Part shown: positions 1 to 8,286 of the stretch, one piece after another | Numbering within the stretch: position 1 is the stretch's first letter | Layout: each line of letters opens with the position of its first letter | DNA from: Galbibacter kalidii | GTDB taxonomy: Bacteria > Bacteroidota > Bacteroidia > Flavobacteriales > Flavobacteriaceae | Length of the DNA: 64,000 bases | NCBI RefSeq assembly: GCF_026241135.1 | Contig: NZ_JAPFGA010000011.1 | Location: 100,599 to 164,598, forward strand | Reading direction: 5' to 3' | Program-made: the position numbers and the translations under genes | Notes under the pieces: generated by a model | Told to the model about the DNA's origin: nothing | Seen by the model: only the letters and a program-made list of their open reading frames with translations | Databases searched by the model: none

Positions 1-110
1 GAAGTCAGAAGTCAGAAGTCAGAAGTCAGAAGTCAGAAGTCAGAAGTCAGAAGTCAGAAGTCAGAAGTCAGAAGTCAGAAGTCAGAAGTCAGAAGTCGGG
101 AGTCGGGAGT
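1..110. repeat. Heptanucleotide tandem repeat (GAAGTCA)n
   Basis: Thirteen uninterrupted copies of the 7-mer GAAGTCA fill bases 1-91. They are followed by degenerate copies (GAAGTCG, GGAGTCG, GGAGT) up to about base 110. The array may begin before the window, so its true copy number is unknown. Seven is not a multiple of three, so the array is not a coding repeat. A second, different heptamer array lies after lepB at 5262. Perfect arrays of this kind are prone to slippage and also to assembly collapse. Confidence 0.95.
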
Positions 111-454
111 TTGTAATTTTGAAAACGGTCAACACTAATCAGGGAAATACAGATTTTGGAGTTACGAAATTAGAAATACGGAAATCCACTACCCAGTGGT
201 GACACTTCACTCCCCAGAGGGGAATTTGGAAGCTTGGAATTTGGAATTTGGTGCTTGAAATTCCACACTTCGAATTTCAACATGTTAATAAACACAACAA
301 AGAGTTATCAACTATTTGGCTTCCCTATAAAATAGTGATACTAAGGCATAGAAAAAAATATTGAACAACTGTTAACAAATTTCATTTTCTAAACTCACAA
401 ATAATCGTATTTTTACCTGACTGAATTATACCTTACTAAAATTGAACATACACC
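111..454. other. Repeat-rich intergenic region upstream of parA
   Basis: No gene is supported here. The stretch holds short degenerate repeats: a CCACT..AGTGG dyad near 188-203, a CTCCCCAGAGGGGA hairpin near 211-224, tandem TTGGAATTTGGAATTTGG near 238-252, and the pair GAAATTC/GAATTTC near 258-279. The last 100 bases are AT-rich and include a TGTTAACA palindrome near 370. TATTTTTACC near 408 is a weak match to the Bacteroidota -7 element (TAnnTTTG) and could belong to the parA promoter. I saw no parS site. Confidence 0.5.
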
Positions 455-1228
455 ATGGGCAAAGTAATTGCTATAGCTAATCAAAAAGGCGGTGTTGGAA
501 AGACCACAACATCTGTAAACCTTGCTGCTTCGCTGGGAGTGCTGGAAAAAAAAGTGCTTCTCATCGATGCAGATCCGCAGGCTAATGCCACGTCGGGTTT
601 GGGCATAGATGTTGAAACGGTCGAAGGAGGTACATATCAATTATTAGAGCATTCTGCATCTGCAGAAGAAACTACATTAAAAACGGATTCCCCAAACGTT
701 GAATTAATACCTGCTCATATTGACCTTGTTGCTATCGAGATTGAACTCGTCGATAAAGACGCAAGGGAATATATGATGGCAAAAGCCATTAAGAACCTAA
801 GGGACTCCTATGATTATATTTTGATTGATTGTGCTCCTTCCTTAGGCCTGCTTACATTAAATGCACTGACCGCATCAGACTCTGTGATTATTCCAATTCA
901 ATGTGAATATTTTGCATTGGAAGGACTCGGAAAATTGTTGAACACCATCAAAAGTGTTCAGAAAATACACAACCCCAATCTGGACATTGAAGGTTTGTTG
1001 TTAACCATGTATGATTCCAGATTACGCTTGTCAAATCAGGTGGTAGAAGAGGTGCAAAAGCATTTTAGCGATATGGTTTTTGATACCATTATCCAACGAA
1101 ATGTACGTTTGAGCGAAGCGCCGAGTTACGGAGAAACCATTATCAACTATGACGCCACTAGCAAAGGAGCCACAAATTACTTAAATTTGGCCCATGAAAT
1201 AATTAAAAAGAATAAGCAAACGGTTTAA
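455..1228 (+). CDS. parA: ParA family chromosome-partitioning ATPase (Soj)
   Basis: This is a deviant-Walker ATPase that drives segregation of the origin region together with ParB. The 257 residues carry the deviant Walker A KGGVGKTTT at residues 11-19, the Walker A' region LIDADPQANATSGLG near 36-50 and the DCAPSLGLLTLNAL region near 125. Length and motifs are typical of chromosomal Soj proteins. The ATG at 455 gives the canonical start, with the P-loop ten residues in. The stop codon TAA overlaps the parB ATG by one base, so the two genes are translationally coupled. A second ParA-type ATPase at 56506 is the ICE TraA and is not a paralogue in function. Confidence 0.95.
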   Translation: MGKVIAIANQKGGVGKTTTSVNLAASLGVLEKKVLLIDADPQANATSGLGIDVETVEGGTYQLLEHSASAEETTLKTDSPNVELIPAHIDLVAIEIELVDKDAREYMMAKAIKNLRDSYDYILIDCAPSLGLLTLNALTASDSVIIPIQCEYFALEGLGKLLNTIKSVQKIHNPNLDIEGLLLTMYDSRLRLSNQVVEEVQKHFSDMVFDTIIQRNVRLSEAPSYGETIINYDATSKGATNYLNLAHEIIKKNKQTV

Positions 1229-2124
1229 TGGCAAAAGCAACAAAAAAACAAGCTTTAGGAAGAGGTTTATCAGCTTTACTGAATGACCCCGAGAATGACA
1301 TCAAGTCGGTATCGGACAAGAATGCTGATAAAGTTGTAGGAAATATTGTGGAGCTGGATATCGATTCCATTGAAGTGAATCCGTTTCAGCCCCGTAGCAA
1401 TTTTAATGAAGAAACCCTTAAGGAACTTGCTACTTCCATTAAAGAATTGGGGGTTATTCAGCCTATTACAGTTCGTAAAATAGAATTCAACAAATACCAA
1501 CTGGTTTCGGGAGAACGGCGTTTAAGGGCATCCAAACTAGCCGGACTGGAAGTTATCCCGTCATATATCCGTATTGCTAATGACAGGGAATCACTGGAAA
1601 TGGCATTGGTTGAAAATATCCAGCGTCAAGACCTCGACCCTATAGAGATCTCGCTTTCTTACCAACGCCTTATCGACGAGATCAACATCACCCAGGAACA
1701 ATTGAGTGACCGTGTGGGTAAAAAACGCTCTACCATCACCAATTACCTGCGTTTGTTAAAACTCGACCCCATCATCCAAACGGGAATGCGAGACGGTTTT
1801 GTAAGTATGGGGCACGGAAGGGCGCTTATCAATATAGAAAACAAAAAAGACCAATTGGAGATCTATGAGAAAGTGATTTCAAACTCACTTTCCGTTAGGG
1901 AAACCGAAAAACTAGTTAGGGAATATCAAACAGGTAAAGACAAGAAAACCACCAAAAACACTGTTCCGGAACTGCCCGATTATGTCAAATCGAATGTTGA
2001 TGGGCTAACCGAATACTTTTCTTCAAAAGTCGACGTTAAAGTAGCCAAGAATGGCAAAGGAAAGCTTATTATCCCTTTTCATTCCAAAGAAGACTTTTTA
2101 CGCCTTACTAAACTTTTAAAATAG
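1228..2124 (+). CDS. parB: ParB/Spo0J chromosome-partitioning protein
   Basis: This is the centromere-binding CTP-dependent clamp partner of ParA. The 298 residues show the ParB N-terminal domain with NPFQPR near residue 51 and the nucleotide-binding GERRLRASKLAGL near 95-107. A helix-turn-helix (EQLSDRVGKKRSTITNYL) follows near 153-170, and the C-terminus is the dimerisation region. The start overlaps the end of parA by one base (TAATG). The TAG stop shares its last G with the GTG start of the next gene. No parS site was recognised nearby. Confidence 0.95.
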   Translation: MAKATKKQALGRGLSALLNDPENDIKSVSDKNADKVVGNIVELDIDSIEVNPFQPRSNFNEETLKELATSIKELGVIQPITVRKIEFNKYQLVSGERRLRASKLAGLEVIPSYIRIANDRESLEMALVENIQRQDLDPIEISLSYQRLIDEINITQEQLSDRVGKKRSTITNYLRLLKLDPIIQTGMRDGFVSMGHGRALINIENKKDQLEIYEKVISNSLSVRETEKLVREYQTGKDKKTTKNTVPELPDYVKSNVDGLTEYFSSKVDVKVAKNGKGKLIIPFHSKEDFLRLTKLLK

Positions 2125-2879
2125 TGTTTTACAGATATCTCGCTGTCATATTTTTCTCTTTTTTCCAATTTTACGCCACAGCACAGGAAAAAGAAATCGA
2201 CTCGGTTAAAAATACAACCGATTCTGTCGCTACGCACGAAATGACCAAAAGGGAATTGCGCAGACTGGAGCGGGAAAGGCAAGACAGCCTGAAACTGGCT
2301 CAGGTCGACAGCATTGATACTGACACTCTTACCAAAAGGCAACTTCGCAGGCTGAAAAGGGAAATGAAGTTTGACAGTATTGCAAAAGTAGCGGTGGATA
2401 TCGACCCGCTTTCCCCCGCCAAAGCTGCTTTCTATTCGGCTATATTGCCAGGGCTCGGGCAGGTCTACAATAAAAGTTACTGGAAGGTCCCCTTGGTTTA
2501 TGGAGCGATAGGAACCGGAGTCTATTTCTATATTAACAACACAGATCAGTACAATCGGTATCGCGATGCCTACAAAAGACGCCTTGCCGGATTTCAGGAC
2601 GATGAATTTTATGATATCAATGGCGACGGTATTATTCCCGGAACGCCCGATGTAAGTGATGATGCGCTAAGAGATGCACAGGAATTCTACCAACGTAACC
2701 GCGATCTTTCGCTCTTGATCACTATCGGACTTTACGCCCTGAACATTATTGATGCCAATGTTGATGCACACCTCAAACAGTTTAATGTAAACGAACAACT
2801 TTCGTTTAAACCTTATCTTGAACAAAACCAAATTGATTACAGGACAAATTACGGGCTTACTTTGAGTGTTAATTTTTAA
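2124..2879 (+). CDS. DUF5683 family protein, exported
   Basis: This 251-residue protein has an N-terminal signal peptide (first 20 residues ending FYATAQ) and a charged linker rich in KRELRRLERERQD-type sequence. A conserved block AFYSAILPGLGQVYNKSYWK near residues 92-111 is followed by hydrophobic segments. That block and its position behind parAB are typical of the DUF5683 family in Flavobacteriaceae; its function is unknown. Translation appears to begin at GTG (2124), whose G is also the last base of the parB stop. There is no better in-frame ATG close by. It probably belongs to the parAB-dapB operon and sits in the envelope. Confidence 0.8.
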   Translation: MFYRYLAVIFFSFFQFYATAQEKEIDSVKNTTDSVATHEMTKRELRRLERERQDSLKLAQVDSIDTDTLTKRQLRRLKREMKFDSIAKVAVDIDPLSPAKAAFYSAILPGLGQVYNKSYWKVPLVYGAIGTGVYFYINNTDQYNRYRDAYKRRLAGFQDDEFYDINGDGIIPGTPDVSDDALRDAQEFYQRNRDLSLLITIGLYALNIIDANVDAHLKQFNVNEQLSFKPYLEQNQIDYRTNYGLTLSVNF

Positions 2880-2914
2880 GGGAGCCTCCTATACAAAATA
2901 ATAAAACCAAACAG

Positions 2915-3616
2915 ATGAAGATAGCATTACTCGGATACGGAAAAATGGGAAAAATGATAGAACAGATGGCCATATCCCGTAATCATGAAATTGTGGCCAG
3001 AGTAGATGTAAACACCAAGGATTTTGATATTTCGAAAGCCGATGTAGCTATCGATTTCAGTATTCCTTCGGCAGCTTTCGACAATATTTCCCTTTGTTTG
3101 AACAACAATGTCCCTGTTATTTCCGGGACTACCGGATGGCTTGACAATTATGATAAGGCCGTAGCACTTTGCAAAGAAAAGAAAGGGGCTTTTATCTATG
3201 CTTCCAATTTCAGTTTGGGGGTCAATGTGTTTTTTCAACTGAATGAATACCTTGCCAAGATGATGAAAAACCTCTCACAATATGATGTAAGTATTGAGGA
3301 AACCCACCACACACAGAAACTGGATGCTCCCAGCGGAACTGCCATTACCCTTGCTGAAGGCGTTATCGACAACACTCATAAAACAGGTTGGAAACTGGAC
3401 AAAGCAGCAGAAAATGAAATTCAGATTACAGCAAAACGTGAACCTGAAGTCCCGGGTACCCATACCATCACATACAACAGTGATGTGGATACCATCGACA
3501 TTACCCATACCGCACACAGCCGGGAGGGATTTGCTCTGGGTGCTGTTATTGCAGCCGAGTGGATTATTGGCAAAACAGGTGTTTTCAGCATGAAAGACGT
3601 GTTAAACTTGGGTTAA
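2915..3616 (+). CDS. dapB: 4-hydroxy-tetrahydrodipicolinate reductase
   Basis: DapB reduces 4-hydroxy-tetrahydrodipicolinate with NAD(P)H in the lysine/diaminopimelate pathway, in the cytoplasm. The 233 residues begin with the Rossmann motif LLGYGKMGKMIE (residues 4-15). They contain the family signature EETHHTQKLDAPSGTA near 129-144, with the catalytic His and substrate-binding Lys. The short length, compared with about 270 in E. coli, is usual for Bacteroidota. The gene follows the DUF5683 gene after 35 bases and precedes lepB, the order seen in many flavobacteria. Confidence 0.95.
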   Translation: MKIALLGYGKMGKMIEQMAISRNHEIVARVDVNTKDFDISKADVAIDFSIPSAAFDNISLCLNNNVPVISGTTGWLDNYDKAVALCKEKKGAFIYASNFSLGVNVFFQLNEYLAKMMKNLSQYDVSIEETHHTQKLDAPSGTAITLAEGVIDNTHKTGWKLDKAAENEIQITAKREPEVPGTHTITYNSDVDTIDITHTAHSREGFALGAVIAAEWIIGKTGVFSMKDVLNLG

Positions 3617-3705
3617 AACCAACTGCTATAAGCTTTTATGATTGTTATTTTACCCATGAAAGTCAAAAAAAGACATATTTTTACCCTTAATAAAGCATAC
3701 AAACT

Positions 3706-5256
3706 ATGACGATAACACAATGGTTTATTTTCTTCCTTATCATTCAGGTAATTCATTTTCTGGGAACTTGGAAACTCTACGTTAAAGCCGGAAGAAAAGC
3801 ATGGGAAGCAATCATTCCCGTATACAACGCAATAGTTTTAATGAAGATCATCAACCGTCCGTGGTGGTGGGTTATTTTGCTCTTTATTCCCATTATCAAC
3901 CTCATCATGTTTCCGGTTATTTGGGTGGAAACTATCAGGAGTTTCGGAAGAAACAACAATGCGGATACATGGCTGGCGGTACTTACCCTCGGGTTTTACC
4001 TTTTTTATGTCAACTACGCCTTGGATGTCAATTATATTGAAGACAGAAGCTTAAAACCACGAACATCTACCGGAGAATGGGTAAGTTCGATACTTTTTGC
4101 CGTTGTTGCAGCAACCTTTGTGCATACTTATTTTATGCAACCCTATGTGATCCCGACCTCATCATTGGAAAAAACGCTCTTGGTAGGTGACTTCCTTTTT
4201 GTGAGTAAATTCCACTACGGAGCCAGGACACCGATGACCACAGTTGCTTTCCCTATGGTTCACGATACTATTCCAATTGTAAATAAGCGTTCATATCTCA
4301 ATAAGCCCCAACTTCCCTATTTCAGGCTTCCGGGCTTTCAAAAGATAAAACGCAATGACATTGTCGTGTTCAGTTGGCCGGCAGATACAGTAGAGCGATT
4401 CTTCAAAAAAACCAATAAAAAAATCAGGAAACCCATTGATAAAAAATCCAACTACGTAAAAAGGTGTGTTGGAATTCCAGGGGATTCCCTATCCATTATT
4501 GATGGCTATGTTCATATTAATGGAAAACAGACCGTACTTCCGGACAGGGCAAAACCTCAGTTTTCATATTATGTACAAACTACAGGACAGTTGAGTCCAC
4601 GATATATGTATGAACGCTATGGGGTCACCGGCGGATTCGGAAAGGTACAAGAAGGGATGTATTATTTTTCTGCCATGACAGCAAAAGCCGCTAAACAACT
4701 TGAAGACAACCCGAATGTCGTTAATGTACAACGAAATATTGAACCGGAAGGAGCTTCAAAAATAGCACCTGTATTCCCACAATTTGGTAATTTTCAATGG
4801 AATCAGGATCAATACGGACCTATTTACGTTCCGGAAGCCGGAAAAAAGGTAGCCCTTGATCTGGATATACTTCCACTTTACAAAAGAATTATTGAAGAAT
4901 ATGAAGGGAATACCCTCAAAGTACAAGGCAATCAAATCCTAATCAACGGACAAGCTACCGATAGTTACACCTTCAAACAGGATTACTACTGGATGATGGG
5001 TGATAACCGCCATGCTTCTGAAGACAGCCGTTATTGGGGATATGTACCCGCCGACCACGTTGTTGGAAAACCGGTATTTATCTGGTTTAGTTGGGATAGC
5101 AATGCCAGCGGTCCCTTCTGGAACAAAGTACGCTGGAAACGTGTTTTCACCACAGTTGGCGGCAGCGGAGAACCACATTCATATTTGATGTATTTCCTTA
5201 TCGCTATAGGGGCTTGGATTGCTTATAGCAGGTTTAGAAAAAGGAAGAAAAGTTGA
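3706..5256 (+). CDS. lepB: Signal peptidase I, long flavobacterial form
   Basis: This inner-membrane protease removes signal peptides from exported proteins. At 516 residues it is much longer than the roughly 320 of E. coli LepB. The first 140 residues hold several transmembrane segments of DUF5684 type. The S26 catalytic domain follows, with IPTSSLEKT where Ser153 is the probable nucleophile and KRCVGIPGDS where Lys252 is the probable general base. The box MMGDNRHASEDSRYWG lies near residue 430. Between the last two is a large insertion typical of this lineage, and a further transmembrane segment lies near the C-terminus. An upstream TATTTTTACC (near 3677) may be part of the promoter. Confidence 0.93.
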   Translation: MTITQWFIFFLIIQVIHFLGTWKLYVKAGRKAWEAIIPVYNAIVLMKIINRPWWWVILLFIPIINLIMFPVIWVETIRSFGRNNNADTWLAVLTLGFYLFYVNYALDVNYIEDRSLKPRTSTGEWVSSILFAVVAATFVHTYFMQPYVIPTSSLEKTLLVGDFLFVSKFHYGARTPMTTVAFPMVHDTIPIVNKRSYLNKPQLPYFRLPGFQKIKRNDIVVFSWPADTVERFFKKTNKKIRKPIDKKSNYVKRCVGIPGDSLSIIDGYVHINGKQTVLPDRAKPQFSYYVQTTGQLSPRYMYERYGVTGGFGKVQEGMYYFSAMTAKAAKQLEDNPNVVNVQRNIEPEGASKIAPVFPQFGNFQWNQDQYGPIYVPEAGKKVALDLDILPLYKRIIEEYEGNTLKVQGNQILINGQATDSYTFKQDYYWMMGDNRHASEDSRYWGYVPADHVVGKPVFIWFSWDSNASGPFWNKVRWKRVFTTVGGSGEPHSYLMYFLIAIGAWIAYSRFRKRKKS

Positions 5257-5261
5257 TGGTG

Positions 5262-5306
5262 GTTGTTAGTTGTTAGTTGTTAGTTGTTAGTTGTTAGTTG
5301 TTAGTT
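5262..5306. repeat. Heptanucleotide tandem repeat (GTTGTTA)n
   Basis: Six perfect copies of the 7-mer GTTGTTA plus a partial copy lie just after the lepB stop codon and 24 bases before the wbqC-like start. The unit differs from that at 1-110 but has the same length. It lies in the only gap of this gene pair, so slippage here would alter the lepB to wbqC spacing and not a protein. Confidence 0.95.
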
Positions 5307-5329
5307 TAAGGAAAATTATTTTTTAGCAT

Positions 5330-5950
5330 ATGCAGCCAATTATTCACCCCACCTATTTTCCAACCGTAGCCCATTGGGTGGTCATCAATAATGCTGAAGG
5401 AAAACTGGTCTTAGAGAAAGAAGACAACTATCAGAAACAAACTTACAGAAACAGAGCTTATATCTATAGCCCTAACGGCATCCAAATGTTGTCTATCCCT
5501 ATAAAACACACTAAGAGCAAGGGACACAGAAAATACAAGGATGTTATTTTAGAGGATAGCTTCGATTGGAAAAAACAACATTGGAAATCGCTGCAAACCG
5601 CATATCGAACCTCTCCTTTTTTTGAGTTTTATGAAGATGAACTGGCTCCTTTTTTTGAAAAAAAGCACCGTTTTCTTTACGACATGAACCTGGAAAGTAT
5701 GGAATTGATGTCCGAATGTTTACAGTTGGAACTTGATCTCACACCTACTCAAAGCTATGAAACACAAATAAGTGATTATGCAGATATGCGTTTTTTGGTC
5801 AACGCCAAAAGTGGAAAAAAATACGATTTCACCCCTTACACACAAGTATTTGGTGACAAACACGGATTTATTGAAAACCTAAGCGGACTCGACCTTTTGT
5901 TTAATGAAGGCACTAACGCGTTGAGTTATTTGGAGGAGCAGGGATTCTGA
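5330..5950 (+). CDS. WbqC-like family protein
   Basis: The 206-residue product matches the WbqC family pattern. The start is MQPIIHPTYFPTVAHW, then a basic block (KQTYRNRAYIYSPNG), LSIPIKHTK, and a middle region with WKSLQTAYRTSPFFEFYEDEL near 87-107. WbqC proteins occur in polysaccharide loci and as single housekeeping-linked genes; the biochemical role is not established. In flavobacteria this gene commonly follows lepB, which supports the call. The ATG at 5330 lies directly behind the heptamer repeat. Confidence 0.85.
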   Translation: MQPIIHPTYFPTVAHWVVINNAEGKLVLEKEDNYQKQTYRNRAYIYSPNGIQMLSIPIKHTKSKGHRKYKDVILEDSFDWKKQHWKSLQTAYRTSPFFEFYEDELAPFFEKKHRFLYDMNLESMELMSECLQLELDLTPTQSYETQISDYADMRFLVNAKSGKKYDFTPYTQVFGDKHGFIENLSGLDLLFNEGTNALSYLEEQGF

Positions 5951-5995
5951 GGTGGTTAGAACATTTGGATTATAAAAACACCTACTACGTTAGCA

Positions 5996-6391
5996 TTGAC
6001 AGACAGGAAAAAATATAAAATTTTGACTTACCTAATTGGAGTGGTATGGCTTGTAAATGGGCTATTTTGCAAGATTTTAAATTTTGTCCCAAGACACGAA
6101 CAGATTGTTGCAAGGATTTTAGGTGATGATTTCTCAAAACCTATTACCATTTTAATCGGACTCTCAGAAATTATAATAGGTTTATGGGTTTTAAGCAAGT
6201 TAAAATCACAGCTAAATGCTATTGCACAAATGACCATTGTAGCTTCAATGAATATTTTGGAATTTATCTTGGCACCTGACCTTTTACTTTGGGGGAAATT
6301 AAACGCCCTATTTGCACTAATGTTTATTATACTTGTTTACTACAATGAATTTGTGCTGCATAAAAAACTAAAACTGGAAGCCTCAAAATGA
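5996..6391 (+). CDS. DoxX-like small membrane protein
   Basis: The 131-residue protein has four predicted transmembrane helices, at about residues 10-25, 45-65, 72-92 and 98-118. The pattern GVVWLVNGLFCK...IVARILG is typical of DoxX-like small proteins. The only sensible start is TTG at 5996. The stop codon overlaps the ATG of the next gene (ATGA), so it is the first gene of a small overlapping cluster with the DUF2071, methyltransferase and membrane-protein genes. The function is not established. Confidence 0.75.
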   Translation: MTDRKKYKILTYLIGVVWLVNGLFCKILNFVPRHEQIVARILGDDFSKPITILIGLSEIIIGLWVLSKLKSQLNAIAQMTIVASMNILEFILAPDLLLWGKLNALFALMFIILVYYNEFVLHKKLKLEASK

Positions 6392-7122
6392 AATTCTTAA
6401 AAAATCATCCTTTTGCGGTTGAAGCATTTTTTGACAGTTCACTTGTACTGACATTCGCAGTTCCCAAAAAAGAACTTCAAAACTTGATTCCCGAAAGTTT
6501 AGAACTCGATACTTTCCATGATAAATGGGCTTTTATTGCTGTCGCATTGGTTCAAACAACAGGGCTAAGACCAAAAGGTTTTCCAAAATTCACGGGCAAT
6601 AACTTCTTTTTAATTGGCTATCGCATTTTTGTTCGTTACACGAATAATGCTGGAAAAAGACTTAGGGGATTATATATCATCAAATCGGAAACAGATAAAA
6701 AGAGAATGGAATTTTTTGGTAATATTTTCACCCACTACAATTATACAACAACAGACATTCATCAATCAACAAAAGGAAATCTAAAAACAATAAAATCAGA
6801 TAAATCAAAATTTAAGGTTACCATTGAACAAACCAATAATGAAGTAGATATCCCTGAAGGCTCTCCATTTTCAAATTGGAAAAATGCAAGAAAATTTGCA
6901 GGTCCTTTACCGCATACATTCACATATAATGAAGAAGATAAAACAGTTTTAATCATTTTAGGAGTTTGCAAAAACTGGAAACCTGAACCTGTAAAAATTG
7001 AAAGCTATAATTTTGATTTTCTCAATAGTTTGAAACTAAAAAACGTAGTTTTAGCCAATGCTTTTGAGATTAAGAACATTCCCTATTATTGGAAAAAAGG
7101 CAGAATAGAAAAATGGAGCTAA
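6388..7122 (+). CDS. DUF2071 family protein
   Basis: This 244-residue soluble protein resembles the DUF2071/YqjF family. The hydrophobic opening FDSSLVLTFAVPKKELQNLIP is followed by WAFIAVALVQTTGLRPKGFP, and the block FFLIGYRIFVRYTNNAGKRL near residues 73-92 is the best signature. The family has an acetoacetate-decarboxylase-like fold but no agreed reaction. It overlaps the preceding gene by four bases and the methyltransferase reading frame by ten, indicating co-translation. Confidence 0.75.
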   Translation: MKFLKNHPFAVEAFFDSSLVLTFAVPKKELQNLIPESLELDTFHDKWAFIAVALVQTTGLRPKGFPKFTGNNFFLIGYRIFVRYTNNAGKRLRGLYIIKSETDKKRMEFFGNIFTHYNYTTTDIHQSTKGNLKTIKSDKSKFKVTIEQTNNEVDIPEGSPFSNWKNARKFAGPLPHTFTYNEEDKTVLIILGVCKNWKPEPVKIESYNFDFLNSLKLKNVVLANAFEIKNIPYYWKKGRIEKWS

Positions 7123-7868
7123 AACGTAAGCCCTTTCAAGGCGTATTAAACATCATTCACTTTAACTGGCATTTTTTCTTATTGTCAGCCTTGGTTCTTA
7201 TTGTATTAACCCTTTTAAAAAATCAATTCTCAGAAACTATTCAAGATGTCTTAATCATTGGTGTGATCATTACCACATTCACGATCACTATTTCACTGCT
7301 AGTATCTTTTTATATTTATGATCTATCCGATCTTTATCAACTGAAGTGGCTTAAAAATTCCGGTTCCAATAAAATATTGAATATCAATGCAGGTTTTGAT
7401 GAAACAAGTGAAATCATCAAGAACAAATTCAATAATGCTGATTTAACAATTTGTGATTTTTACAACCCAAGTAAACATACAGAGGTCTCAATAAAAAGGG
7501 CAAGACGGACATATCCACCACATCCAAAAACAATTTCTGTCCAAACAGATCAACTTCCATTCCCTGAAAATACTTTTGACAAAACACTTGCTATTTTATC
7601 AGCACATGAGATCAGAGATAAGCAAGAAAGGGCACAGTTTTTTAAAGAGCTCAACCGAATCACAAAATCATCAGGACAAATATTTGTAACTGAGCATTTA
7701 AGAGATTTAAATAATTTTTTGGCCTACACTATTGGTTTTTTGCATTTTCACTCAAAATCAAGTTAGTTACAAACATTCAAACAAGCTAATTTGGCTATAA
7801 AACAAGAAATTAAAACAACTCCATTTATTACAACCTTTATACTTGAAAAGAATGGAAATACACTTTAA
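7113..7868 (+). pseudogene. SAM-dependent methyltransferase interrupted by in-frame TAG
   Basis: From the ATG at 7113 the frame encodes two N-terminal membrane segments and a class I methyltransferase-like domain. That domain has LNINAGFDE at the SAM-loop position, LPFPENTFDKTLAILSAHE at motif II, and FFKELNRITKSSGQIFVTEH. A TAG stops it at 7764-7766 after HFHSKSS. The same frame then stays open for 33 more codons to TAA at 7866-7868. It encodes LQTFKQANLAIKQEIKTTP and then FITTFILEKNG, which is how this family normally ends. Where TAG stands, relatives usually have Trp, so a single TGG to TAG change explains it. The next gene would then overlap by 17 bases, in keeping with the other overlaps here. 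The product is either truncated, read through, or the base is a sequencing error. Confidence 0.8.
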
Positions 7869-8247
7869 AATAATAGGGGTTTTATTAATGGCTTTGGCAT
7901 TAATTCATGTCTTTTTCCCGAAATATTTCAACTGGAAAGAGGAACTGAAATCATTAAGTTTAATCAATAGGCAAATGATGACAGTCCATACCTTTTTCAT
8001 TGCTCTTGTTGTCTTTTTAATCGGCTTATTGTGTTTGACATCTGCTACAGACTTAATCCAAACTGAACTCGGCAAAACAATATCACTCGGATTTGGTATC
8101 TTTTGGACAATTCGATTGTTCGTCCAATTTTTTGTCTATTCATCAAAGCTATGGAAAGGAAAAAAATTTGAAACCACAATACATATTATGTTCTTGCTAT
8201 TTTGGATCTATTTAAGTGGAGTGTTTTTATGGACAGCATTCCATTGA
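7852..8247 (+). CDS. Uncharacterised four-helix membrane protein
   Basis: This small integral membrane protein of unknown function has four predicted helices, at about residues 5-22, 45-64, 75-98 and 108-128. I prefer the ATG at 7852 (MEIHFKIIG). The alternative TTG at 7843 adds three residues. The ATG sits inside the last codons of the interrupted methyltransferase frame, which suggests that the two once formed an overlapping pair. I recognise no catalytic residues. Confidence 0.7.
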   Translation: MEIHFKIIGVLLMALALIHVFFPKYFNWKEELKSLSLINRQMMTVHTFFIALVVFLIGLLCLTSATDLIQTELGKTISLGFGIFWTIRLFVQFFVYSSKLWKGKKFETTIHIMFLLFWIYLSGVFLWTAFH

Positions 8248-8286
8248 TTATAATCAACTATTTTGGAGCAAATCCACATAGCGGGA

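Noticed and set aside
1-110. CRISPR-like array
   Set aside because: The repeat is a pure 7-base tandem unit without spacers, and no cas genes are present.
300-454. Replication origin upstream of parA
   Set aside because: There is an AT-rich stretch and one TTATCAAC, but no cluster of DnaA boxes, no dnaA and no parS.
7089-7112. TTG start of the methyltransferase at 7089
   Set aside because: The ATG at 7113 gives a normal ten-base overlap with the preceding gene, and the extra eight residues are Lys/Arg-rich shadow sequence.
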